A DNA stretch of 64,000 nt from Saccharothrix australiensis (GCF_003634935.1 NZ_RBXO01000001.1:5295501-5359500); one strand, 5' to 3'. Shown: positions 52,443-59,790, numbered from the stretch's first letter. The notes: a model not told the origin generated them from the letters alone. A program made the numbers and translations.

Positions 52443-53833
52443 GACGCGACCTCCTCGGGCAGCGCGGCGGCGGGCAGCGCGCCCGATCCCGCGACGTGCC
52501 AGGGGATGCGGGCCAGCGCGCGGTGGACCTCCCGGCGACTGGGGCGCAGCTCCCGCGCCCGGACCGGGTCCTCCCCCGTGTGCGGGTTGCGGGCGTGGCG
52601 CGGCCAGTGGTGGCCGGCGACCTCGACGCGCAATCGTGCGCCCTCCGCGACGGGCACGCCGATCGGCGGCAGCTCCACCGTGACGGTCCCCGGCTCGCCC
52701 GGCCGGTGCGACCGGCGGGTGACGCCGTGCGCGAGGTGGACCCCGTCGAGCGACAGGCGCACGACCCAGTCCGCGTCCGGCGCGTCGGCCGAGGCGTGCA
52801 ACGTCACCGTCGTCCCGCCGCGCAGCTCGCCCGCCGGCAGGGGCGGTGTGCGCAGGACGGCGCAGGGGCCGCCGGTGACGGGCGCGCCCACCGGCACCGA
52901 TCGGAAGGGGTGCTCCGGGTCGGCGTGGAACCCGCCCTCGACGACCTCCAGCTCGACGGCTCCCGGCTCGACGGTTCCGGGCTCGACGGCTCCCGGCTCG
53001 ACGTGCGTGCCGCTCGCCGCGTGGCGGCGCCAGCCGCCGGCGACGTGGAACGCCCGGTCGCCGCGGAGGCGTCCGAGCGCGCGGGCCCAGGCGGTGTAGA
53101 GCGCGCCGACGCGGCGGCCGGCCAGCGCGGCTCCGGGCGCGCGGGCGTCCAGCTCGTGCGCCCACGGTCCCAGGACGAGCCTGGTCGGCCCGCCCCAGTG
53201 GCGGGCGAGGCGCTCGGTGTCGGCGGCGAACGGGTCGCGCAGGCCGCCGACGGCGAGCAGCGGCATGGTGAGCCGGGGCAGCGCCCGCCACAGCTCCTCG
53301 GTGCGCTCCGGCGCGCGCCACAGGTCGTCCCAGCCGCGCACGAGGTCGACCACCGGCGTGCGGGTGAGGTCGGTGGACACGGCGGTCGCCGCGTGCTCGC
53401 CCCACCAGCCGACGCGGCACGCGAGCCGGGCCGCGCCGCCGGGTTCGCGGGCGGTCTCGCCCAGGCCCAGCGCGGGCACGGCCGCCAGCACGCCGACCAC
53501 CGCGTCCGGCCGGGCGATGGCGGCGGTCACCGCGCAGTGCGCGGCGTAGGAGGAACCCGCCGCGATGATCCGGTCGAAGCCGAGCCGCCGCAGCGCGTCC
53601 ACCACGGCGGCCCCGTCGTCGCCCTCGCGCCGGTAGGGCCGGAAGACGCCGGTCGAGCCGTGCCTGCCGCGCACGTCGCCCACCGCGCAGGAAAACCCGC
53701 GCCGGGCCCAGCCCTCGGCCTCGGCGAGGTGGTGGTGGCGGCCGTAGGGGGTGCGGATCAGCACCAGCGGCGCGTCGCGGTCGGCCGTGACGAGGGTGTG
53801 CGCGAGCCCCGCCACGGTGAAGTCACGGCGCAC
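52439..53833 (-). CDS. S15/CocE-type alpha/beta hydrolase in the RiPP cluster
   Basis: 464 residues of the X-Pro dipeptidyl-peptidase/CocE family. The N-terminal catalytic domain has VLIRTPYGRHHH, nucleophile AAGSSYAAHCAVTAA, acid GLRDPFAADT and His GPWAHELD; the C-terminal jelly-roll domain (VVRLSLDGVHLAHGVTRRSH) is present. A 15-bp repeat inside the gene (about 52954-53004) encodes EPGAVEPGTVEPGAVE. The start GTG lies 11 bases inside the E1-like gene. In this context it could trim the peptide (the precursor has two Xaa-Pro sites) or hydrolyse an ester or amide of the product. Confidence 0.85.
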   Translation of the reverse strand: MRRDFTVAGLAHTLVTADRDAPLVLIRTPYGRHHHLAEAEGWARRGFSCAVGDVRGRHGSTGVFRPYRREGDDGAAVVDALRRLGFDRIIAAGSSYAAHCAVTAAIARPDAVVGVLAAVPALGLGETAREPGGAARLACRVGWWGEHAATAVSTDLTRTPVVDLVRGWDDLWRAPERTEELWRALPRLTMPLLAVGGLRDPFAADTERLARHWGGPTRLVLGPWAHELDARAPGAALAGRRVGALYTAWARALGRLRGDRAFHVAGGWRRHAASGTHVEPGAVEPGTVEPGAVELEVVEGGFHADPEHPFRSVPVGAPVTGGPCAVLRTPPLPAGELRGGTTVTLHASADAPDADWVVRLSLDGVHLAHGVTRRSHRPGEPGTVTVELPPIGVPVAEGARLRVEVAGHHWPRHARNPHTGEDPVRARELRPSRREVHRALARIPWHVAGSGALPAAALPEEVAS

Positions 53834-54602
53834 TGGCGGGCACCGGCAGCACCGGGTGGTCGGCGAGCGCGCCGGTGTCGAGGTCGAGCACGCGCAGCCG
53901 GCGGTGGGCCGGGACGGCGGCGGGGGTGAGCGAGTTGGCGGTCGCGGTCGCGCCGGTGGCCCAGCGCGCGAGGTCCTTGGCCGCGAGCGCCGCGACCAGG
54001 AGCAGCTCGGCCGGGTCGGGCGCCTCGTCGCCGAGCACCGCGTCGCGGCCCGCCCAGTACGCCCGCAGGTGCCGGTGCCCGGAGCCGGCGGCGGCGAGCC
54101 GGCGGGCGCGCACGTCCCGGTGGGACACGCCGGTCGGCTCCAGCACCACGTGCCTGCCCTCGCGGCTGACGCGCTGCCAGCCGACGCCGTGGTCGGCGAG
54201 GGCGTCGAGCGCCAGCCACCGCTCGGGCGCGGGTCCGTCGTGCCACGCGCACACCGCCGCCGGCCGCGCGGCCAGCACGGTGTCGAGGTCGGCGTCGGGC
54301 GCCAGCGCGACGGGGTCCGCGCCCGCCCGGCGCAGCGCGTCGGCGAACTCGCCGCCGCGGTCGGCCAGCACCGCGACCGCGCGTCGGTCGGCGGGCCAGC
54401 GGGCGCGCCCGCCGAGGTGGCCGGCGTGCTCGAACGCGGCCAGTTCGGGCGGGGTCGGCGCGCCGGTCGCGGTGAGCGCCGCGCGGACGCCGCCGAGGGC
54501 CGCGTCGGGCAGGGCGACGGTGAACAGCTCGCCCGCCGCGTCCCGCAGCGCCGCGCCGGCCGGTCCGGTGAACAGCGCCGTTCCGGGCTTCAGGGTCTCC
54601 AC
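53823..54602 (-). CDS. E1-like TOMM leader-peptide-binding protein (ocin-ThiF-like)
   Basis: 259 residues. The N-terminus (LKPGTALFTGPAGAALRDAA) fits the winged-helix RRE that grips RiPP leaders. The C-terminal part ends in LRVLDLDTGALADHPVLPVP, close to the HPVL-type ending of the E1-like C proteins that partner YcaO. The ThiF-type GxGxxG and CxxC zinc motifs are absent, so it is a truncated, non-adenylating form acting as a scaffold. GTG 54602 follows AGGAGG. It is the first enzyme-side gene after the putative precursor and its hairpin. Confidence 0.75.
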   Translation of the reverse strand: METLKPGTALFTGPAGAALRDAAGELFTVALPDAALGGVRAALTATGAPTPPELAAFEHAGHLGGRARWPADRRAVAVLADRGGEFADALRRAGADPVALAPDADLDTVLAARPAAVCAWHDGPAPERWLALDALADHGVGWQRVSREGRHVVLEPTGVSHRDVRARRLAAAGSGHRHLRAYWAGRDAVLGDEAPDPAELLLVAALAAKDLARWATGATATANSLTPAAVPAHRRLRVLDLDTGALADHPVLPVPASAP

Positions 54603-54639
54603 GCGCGCCTCCTGGTCGGGGTTCGGGGTTCCGGCGAGG

Positions 54640-54672
54640 GGTCCGGGGCCGCCGGTGCGGCGGCCCCGGACC
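54640..54672 (-). terminator. Strong hairpin between precursor gene and biosynthetic genes
   Basis: Arms GGTCCGGGGCCGCC and GGCGGCCCCGGACC (54640-54653 and 54659-54672) pair perfectly with a five-base loop, three bases after the 35-codon gene. Such partial terminators commonly raise precursor mRNA above enzyme mRNA in RiPP clusters. Confidence 0.75.
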
Positions 54673-54675
54673 GGG

Positions 54676-54783
54676 TCACTCGTCGTCGCCGTCGAACGGG
54701 TTCTCCACCAGCGCGTTGCTGTGGCTGGCGGAGTTGTGCGGCAGTTCGCGCTCGGCCTCGACGTTCACGAAGACCTGGTCCAC
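54676..54783 (-). CDS. Putative RiPP (TOMM) precursor peptide, 35 residues
   Basis: GTG 54783 is preceded by AGAGAGGAG seven bases away, a strong site. The peptide has a hydrophobic/acidic leader-like half (VFVNVEAERELP, residues 4-15), a Ser/His/Asn stretch HNSASHSN (16-23) and an acidic tail NPFDGDDE (28-35). It has no Cys or Thr, so the only azoline-forming residues are Ser 18, 20 and 22. It lies directly before the E1-like, hydrolase, YcaO and SagB genes and is followed by a strong hairpin. It matches no precursor family I know; core limits are uncertain. Confidence 0.7.
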   Translation of the reverse strand: MDQVFVNVEAERELPHNSASHSNALVENPFDGDDE

Positions 54784-54835
54784 GGGACGTCTCCTCTCTG
54801 GTTGTGCGGCGTCGGTCGGATCGACCACCACCAAC

Positions 54836-55660
54836 CTAATCTGGAACGACAACCATTTTCAATACCCCGTTGGTAGTGATCCACAGCACCTGGCCCGCCA
54901 CCCCGTAGACGTCGCGCAGCAGCGCGGCGTCCACCACGTCGGCCGGCGGGCCGTCGGCGTGCACCACCCCGTCGCGCAGCGCCACGACGCGGTCCGAGTA
55001 GCGCGCGGCCTGGCTCAGGTCGTGCAGCACCGACACCACGGTCAGCCCCCGGTCCCGTTGCAGCGCCCGCACCAGGTCGAGCACGTCGAACTGGTGGCGG
55101 ATGTCCAGGTAGGTGGTGGGTTCGTCGAGCAGGAGCACCGGCGCGTCCTGCGCGAGCGCCAGGGCCAGCCGGACGCGCTGCCGCTGACCGCCGGAGAGCC
55201 GTTCCACCGGCGTGTCCGCCCACTCGGCGACCCCGGTGTCGCGCAACGCGTCGCGCACCGGCGCGTCGTCGGTGTCGCCGAGCATCCCCAGCGGGCCCCG
55301 TGCGGCGTACCGGCCCTGGCGCACGAACTGGCGGACGGTCAGGCCCTGCACGTACGGCGTCGCCTGCGGCAGCAGCGCGATCCGGCGCGCGATCCGGCGG
55401 CGCGGCAGGCCCGCCATCGGCACGCCGTCCAGCCGGACGCCGCCCTCCGCCGGCCGCAGCAGGCCGGCCAGCACGCGCAGCAGCGTCGTCTTGCCGCTGC
55501 CGTTCTGCCCGAGCAGGCTCACCCACTCCCCCGCCCGCACCGCCAGGTCGACGCCGTCGAGGACGGTGCGCCCGCCGAACCGCACGCGCACCCCTTCGGC
55601 GCGCAGTGGTGTCATCCGATGCGGTGTCATTCCTTGGGGTGTCATCCCATGCGGTGTCAT
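54836..55660 (-). CDS. FecE-like ABC importer ATP-binding protein
   Basis: 274 residues from the first ATG: Walker A SLLGQNGSGKTTLLRVLAG, signature LSGGQRQRVRLALALAQ, Walker B VLLLDEPTTYLD and H-loop VLHDLSQAARYSD. This is the siderophore/vitamin B12-type importer ATPase. The start region consists of four 15-bp repeats, each with an in-frame ATGACACC (55660, 55645, 55630, 55615); the first overlaps the permease stop (ATGA). The last ten codons are unusually AT-rich (GTATTGAAAATGGTT), overlapping a candidate operator for the precursor gene 53 bases away. Confidence 0.92.
   Translation of the reverse strand: MTPHGMTPQGMTPHRMTPLRAEGVRVRFGGRTVLDGVDLAVRAGEWVSLLGQNGSGKTTLLRVLAGLLRPAEGGVRLDGVPMAGLPRRRIARRIALLPQATPYVQGLTVRQFVRQGRYAARGPLGMLGDTDDAPVRDALRDTGVAEWADTPVERLSGGQRQRVRLALALAQDAPVLLLDEPTTYLDIRHQFDVLDLVRALQRDRGLTVVSVLHDLSQAARYSDRVVALRDGVVHADGPPADVVDAALLRDVYGVAGQVLWITTNGVLKMVVVPD
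54845..54861 (-). promoter_or_regulatory. AT-rich operator-like site ahead of the precursor gene
   Basis: On the minus strand TGAAAATGGTTGTCGTT, 62-78 bases upstream of the precursor start and inside the 3' end of the fecE-like gene. It shares 14 of 17 bases with the site at 59272-59288. The composition (GAAAATG, TGTCGTT) is like Fur/Zur-family boxes of actinomycetes. A half-site resembling a DtxR/IdeR box (TTAGGTTGG) follows. Confidence 0.5.
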
Positions 55661-56601
55661 CCCATCCCCCCGGTTCTCCTCGCCACCAGCACCAGCACGC
55701 CCGCGCCCAGCAGCGCGGTGATGGCGCCGGCGGGCACGTGGACGAGCTGCCCGACCGCGTCCGCCGCCGCGACGGCCGCGGCCCCGGTCAGCGCGGCGGC
55801 CGGCACCGCGTGCCGGTGCGCCACGCCGACCAGGCGACGCGCGAGGTGCGGCGCGAGCAGGCCGACGAACGCCGTCGCGCCCACCGCCGCGACCGCCCCG
55901 GACGTGGCCAGCGCCGCCAGCAGCAGCACCGCGCTGCGCCACGGCACGACCGCCAGGCCGACGGCGTGGGCGTGGTCGTCGTCCACCGCCAGCACGTCGA
56001 GCACGCCGCCGAGCAGCGTCGCGGCCACCACCGCCAGCAGCGCGACCGGCCACAGCGGCGCCAGGTGCTCCCAGGTGCGGCCGACCAGCGAGCCGAGCAG
56101 CCACCGCGACACCGCGCCCGCCAGCTGCGGACGCGCCGTGAGCAGCACGAGCGTGGTGCCCACCAGCACCGCCGACACGACCACGCCGCGCACCGCCACG
56201 TCGCCGGAGACGCCCGCGAGCAGCCACAGCACCCCACCGCCCAGCACGCCGCCGACCAGCGCCGCGCCGGCCATCGGCAGCGGCTGCGCGGCCACGCCGC
56301 CGACGACGGACGCGACCACCGCGCCCAGCACCGCGCCCGAGCCGACCCCGGTGATCTCCGGCGACGCGAGCTGGTTGCGGATCGCGGACTGGAGCAGCGC
56401 GCCGGCCACCCCCAGGCACGCGCCCGCGCACAGGCCGACCAGCACGCGCGGCGCACGCAGCTCCAGCACCACCGTCCGCGCGTGGGCGTCGTCGCCGAAC
56501 AACGCGCCCAGCGTCGCACCGGTCGAACCGACGCTGACCTGCGCCGCCGCGCACAGCAGGACCAGCAGCGCCAACGCGCACAGCCGCCACCCCGCCCTCA
56601 C
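55657..56601 (-). CDS. FecCD-family ABC importer permease (second)
   Basis: 314 residues, Ala/Leu/Val-rich, about nine to ten membrane segments, with the family's region RAPRVLVGLCAGACLGVAGA followed by LASPEITGVGSGAVLG and the late GATAFVGLLAPHLARRLVG. GTG 56601 overlaps the stop of the other permease (GTGA). The two permeases form the heterodimeric channel for a siderophore, heme, cobalamin or other metal chelate. Confidence 0.92.
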   Translation of the reverse strand: MRAGWRLCALALLVLLCAAAQVSVGSTGATLGALFGDDAHARTVVLELRAPRVLVGLCAGACLGVAGALLQSAIRNQLASPEITGVGSGAVLGAVVASVVGGVAAQPLPMAGAALVGGVLGGGVLWLLAGVSGDVAVRGVVVSAVLVGTTLVLLTARPQLAGAVSRWLLGSLVGRTWEHLAPLWPVALLAVVAATLLGGVLDVLAVDDDHAHAVGLAVVPWRSAVLLLAALATSGAVAAVGATAFVGLLAPHLARRLVGVAHRHAVPAAALTGAAAVAAADAVGQLVHVPAGAITALLGAGVLVLVARRTGGMG

Positions 56602-57506
56602 GCGCGCCTCCGCACCAGCAAGCCGACCGCGACCGCCGCCAACGCCGTCAACCCGCCGACCGGCAGCTCCACCGGGTACAGCGCGGTGCGCGCCACCAGG
56701 TCCGCGACCACGACGACCAGCGCGCCCAGCAGCGCGGTCGTCCCCGCCGAGGGCCGCCCGATCCGCGCCGCCAGCCGGGGCGCGAAGAAGCCGACCCACG
56801 CCACCGGACCCGCCGGCCCGACCACGACGGCCACCAGCAGCGACGCCACGCCGAGCACGGCCAGCCGCACCCGCGCCGGCCGCAGCCCCGCCGACAGCGC
56901 CTCGTCGTCGCCCAGCCGCAGCACCCGCACCCGCGGCAGCACGAGCACCACCGCGGGCACCGCCAGCAGCACGCCGACGCCGACCGGGACGAGCGTCTCC
57001 CACGTCGTGCCGGTCAACGAGCCCAGCAGGTAGCGCACCAGCACGCCCTGCTCCCGCGAGTCCGTCACCGCCGTGGCCGCGAGCAGCACCGCCTGGCAGG
57101 CCGAGCCGACGGCCGCGCCGATCAGCAGCACCGCCGCCGGCCCGGTCGCGCCGCGCACCGCGAGCAGGGTCAGCGCGCCGCCCGCCGCCGCGCCGAGCAG
57201 CGCGGGCGTGAGCGGCGCGCCGGGCAGCGCGACCCCGGACGCGACGCACACGCCCACCGCGGCGGACGCGCCGCTGGACACGCCGAGCAGCTCGGGCACG
57301 GCCAGCGGGTTGCGCAGCGACTCCTGCAGCAGCAGGCCCGCCGTGCCCAGGCACGCGCCGGCGACCGCGCCCAGCAGCAGCCGGGGCGCGCGCAGCTGCC
57401 ACACCACGACCTGTTCGAGTTCCGTGCCCGTGAACAGCACGACCGGCTCGCCGAGCAGCAACGACCCGAGCACCGCCGCCACGGCGGCGGCGGCGAGCAG
57501 CCTCAA
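56598..57506 (-). CDS. FecCD-family ABC importer permease (first)
   Basis: 302 residues with the same fold (RAPRLLLGAVAGACLGTAGL, LAVPELLGVSSGASAAVG, VAWVGFFAPRLAARIGRPSA). The probable start is TTG 57506, overlapping the binding-protein stop (TTGA); no other start fits without cutting the first membrane segment. Continuous overlaps show that the binding protein, both permeases and the ATPase are translated as a unit. Confidence 0.9.
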   Translation of the reverse strand: MRLLAAAAVAAVLGSLLLGEPVVLFTGTELEQVVVWQLRAPRLLLGAVAGACLGTAGLLLQESLRNPLAVPELLGVSSGASAAVGVCVASGVALPGAPLTPALLGAAAGGALTLLAVRGATGPAAVLLIGAAVGSACQAVLLAATAVTDSREQGVLVRYLLGSLTGTTWETLVPVGVGVLLAVPAVVLVLPRVRVLRLGDDEALSAGLRPARVRLAVLGVASLLVAVVVGPAGPVAWVGFFAPRLAARIGRPSAGTTALLGALVVVVADLVARTALYPVELPVGGLTALAAVAVGLLVRRRA

Positions 57507-58477
57507 GCGGGCACCTTCGCCACGGCCTCGTCCACGACCGCCGTCAGGCTGCGCAGACCGCGGCCCGAGCCCCACAGCTTGGCGTGCATCTCGTGCACGC
57601 GCTGCTGCTGCACGGCCGGGATCTGCCGCCACACCGGGTTGTCCGCGAGCCGGCTGCTCAACGTCCGGTCCTCGGCGGCGAACAGCAGCGAGTACACGAA
57701 GATGACGTCCGGCTGCTTGGCGAGCAGCTCCTCGACGCTGTAGTTGTTGGCCGTGTCGACGTCGGAACCCTTGGCGGGGAACGGGTAGCCGAACAGCTGC
57801 CCCAGCAGGTGGCCCTTGAGCGAGGCCGTCGTGTCGACGCCGATGGAGTCCACGCTGCCGTACATCAACAGCACCTTGCGCGCCGACTGGCCGTTGGCGT
57901 GGGTCTTCCCGACCGCGTCGGCCAGGTGCGCGCGGAACCTCTCCTCCGCCCGCACCGCCTGGTCGGTGCGTCCGGTCAGCGCGCCGAGCGCGCGCAGGTA
58001 GCCGACGGACTCCTCCCACGTGGCGGGCTCGGCCGTCCACAGCGGGGCGAACTTCTCGATGGCGGGCCGCAGCGCGTCGTGCACGCCCGGCAGCCCGATG
58101 ACCAGGTCGGGCCGGAAGCCGGCGATGGCCTCCACGTCCTCGCCGCCGAACGTGCCCGGCACGACCGGCACGGCCTCGCCCGCCGCGCCGAGCAGGGCGG
58201 GGTGCGTGATCAGGGCGGCGTTGCTGGTGCCCACCGGGGTCAGGCCCAGGTCGGCCACCAGGTCGTCGCACAGGCCGTTGAGGCAGACGATCCGCTCGGC
58301 GGGCTCGGGGAGGGTGATCCGCGCGCCGCGCGGGTCGGTGACGCTCAGCGCCGGCTCCAGCGGGGCGGCGGTGCGCACGATCGGCGTGGCCGAGGGCGTC
58401 TCCTCGGCGGGGGCGGTGTTGCAGGCCGCGGCGCAGGCGGCGACAGCGGCGGCGGCGACCAGCGCGAGCGTCCTCAT
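57503..58477 (-). CDS. FecB/BtuF-like substrate-binding lipoprotein
   Basis: 324 residues. A lipoprotein signal (MRTLALVAAAAVAACAAACN, acylated Cys near 19) is followed by a class III binding fold: RIVCLNGLCDDLVADLGLTP at the start of lobe one, IAGFRPDLVIGLPGVHDALR, a long connecting helix (VRAEERFRAHLADAVGKTHA) and lobe two with LAKQPDVIFVYSLLF. Such proteins bind ferric siderophores, heme, cobalamin or metal chelates. Start ATG 58477 overlaps the preceding stop (ATGA). Confidence 0.92.
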   Translation of the reverse strand: MRTLALVAAAAVAACAAACNTAPAEETPSATPIVRTAAPLEPALSVTDPRGARITLPEPAERIVCLNGLCDDLVADLGLTPVGTSNAALITHPALLGAAGEAVPVVPGTFGGEDVEAIAGFRPDLVIGLPGVHDALRPAIEKFAPLWTAEPATWEESVGYLRALGALTGRTDQAVRAEERFRAHLADAVGKTHANGQSARKVLLMYGSVDSIGVDTTASLKGHLLGQLFGYPFPAKGSDVDTANNYSVEELLAKQPDVIFVYSLLFAAEDRTLSSRLADNPVWRQIPAVQQQRVHEMHAKLWGSGRGLRSLTAVVDEAVAKVPA

Positions 58478-59232
58478 CGGGCGTCCTCCAGCCAGGTCAG
58501 CAGGGTGGCGGCGTCGCGGCGGAACGCCTCGGGCGAGTCGTCGGGCACGAACTCCAGCAGCACCTGGCGGTCCCGCCCGTCCCCGGCGAGCAGGGCCAGC
58601 AGCGGTCGCCACAGGTCTTCGCGCGCGTCGAGCGGCAGCCGCTCGGTGAAGCCGTCCGCGCCCCAGGAGAACGCGTGCACGGCGGCCAGCCTCGGCAGCA
58701 GGGCGGTGACCTCGGCGACGCACTCCCGGACGTCCGGCGACTCGCGCGGCTGCCAGTGCGCTACCAGGTCGACCTCGTCGAGCAGCCGCACGGCCGACGC
58801 CAGGTCGTCGGTGAGCGACGAGACGTGGTGCTCGGCGGTGACCGCGATGCCGCGCCCGGCGGCCAGGTCGGCGCAGCGCCGCAGGTCGCCGGTGATCGCG
58901 GCGCGCTCGGCCGGCCCGACCTCGGCCGAGCCGCGCACGCCCGCCCACACCCGGACGCGGGGCGCGCCCAGGGCTTCCGCCGTGTCCAGGACGGGCGCGA
59001 AGTCGGCCGGGTCGCTGTCGCCGGGCTTGTAGTACGAGCCGTACGTGCCGACGGCCAGGCCGCGGTCGTGGCACAGCCGGGCGGCGCGGGCCGCGCCGGC
59101 CAGGTCGCCCGGCGGCACGTGGCGGTCACCGCCCCACTCGACCACCCCCAGCCCGGCGTCGGCGGCCAGCCCGACGACCTGTTCGACCGGGGCGTCCCGG
59201 AAGGTGACCGAGGCCAATCCTGCGGTGATCAT
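58474..59232 (-). CDS. TIM-barrel protein of the sugar-phosphate isomerase/epimerase family
   Basis: 252 residues with an AP-endonuclease-2-type TIM barrel: VVEWGGDRHVPPGD, VRVWAGVRGSAEVG, the metal-site residues in VTAEHHVSSL and LVAHWQPRESPDVRECVAEV, and VLLEFVPDDSPEAFRRD. Members bind divalent metals and isomerise or oxidise sugars or inositols. It is the first gene of the importer/RiPP unit. Related metal-binding TIM barrels (DUF692/MbnB) modify RiPP precursors, so a tailoring role is conceivable but unproven; it may also process the imported ligand. Confidence 0.8.
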   Translation of the reverse strand: MITAGLASVTFRDAPVEQVVGLAADAGLGVVEWGGDRHVPPGDLAGAARAARLCHDRGLAVGTYGSYYKPGDSDPADFAPVLDTAEALGAPRVRVWAGVRGSAEVGPAERAAITGDLRRCADLAAGRGIAVTAEHHVSSLTDDLASAVRLLDEVDLVAHWQPRESPDVRECVAEVTALLPRLAAVHAFSWGADGFTERLPLDAREDLWRPLLALLAGDGRDRQVLLEFVPDDSPEAFRRDAATLLTWLEDAR

Positions 59233-59271
59233 GTGTGCCCTTCACTCGTGCGGGTGAAGTGACATACTTAC

Positions 59272-59291
59272 TGAATATGACTGTCGTTATC
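59272..59291. promoter_or_regulatory. Fur/Zur-like operator site ahead of the importer/RiPP operon
   Basis: On the plus strand TGAATATGACTGTCGTTATC, about 40 bases upstream of the TIM-barrel start. Read from the minus strand it matches the classical 19-bp Fur box at 14 of 19 positions (my count, by eye) and it shares 14 of 17 bases with the site before the precursor gene. A plausible promoter (TTGATA, 17 bases, TAAGTA) overlaps it on the minus strand. Confidence 0.5.
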
Positions 59292-59437
59292 AAGCCCCAA
59301 TCCGGGCGACCACCACCGCGCACGCACCCCGCCGCCACACCACCTCGACCGAGCGGAAACCGGCCTCCCGCAACGCTTCCGCGTGCCGGGGGACGGGCGG
59401 GCAGAAGTCGGCGGACTCGTCCGCGCGCGGGTTCAGG
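59290..59437 (-). pseudogene. 3' remnant of a SAM-dependent methyltransferase gene
   Basis: About 48 codons reading DESADFCPPVPRHAEALREA and then GFRSVEVVWRRGACAVVVAR, which look like the C-terminal helix and last strands of a class I methyltransferase. Upstream the frame dissolves into Pro/Arg/His low complexity (59440-59650). The stop codon lies within the operator-like site at 59272-59291. The rest of the gene is missing. Confidence 0.5.
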
Positions 59438-59655
59438 CGGCGTGTTGCGGCGGCGTGTTGCGGCGGCGTTCGACGAGTTCGCGAAGGGCGGGCACCGGTG
59501 GGAGCGGCAGCGCGGGGGCGGCCGCTGTCCTGAACGGGTTGGTGAACGGCGGTTGGCCGGGACGGCGGGTGAGCGTGGTTTCTCGGCGGTGATGAGTGGT
59601 CCTGGCGGACTCGGTGCGCGACGCGATCAGCGGCGTCCGGGCCCACACGGACCCC

Positions 59656-59790
59656 GAGCAGCACAGACGCGAGCAGCACGACCGGAACAGCACGGACCCG
59701 AGCAGCGCAGAGCCGAGCAGCACAGAGCGGAAGAGCACGGGCCGGAACAGCACGGACCGGAACAGCACGGACCGGAACAGCACGGGCCCG
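59656..59790. repeat. Nine-unit 15-bp tandem array (AACAGCACGGACCGG type)
   Basis: Nine consecutive 15-bp units in the 597-bp spacer 59233-59829. The last four are nearly identical. The spacer holds no gene except the methyltransferase remnant. Confidence 0.9.

Noticed and set aside
59656..59790. Regular repeat array suggesting CRISPR
   Set aside because: Units are 15 bp, directly contiguous, with no spacers and no cas genes; it is a minisatellite.
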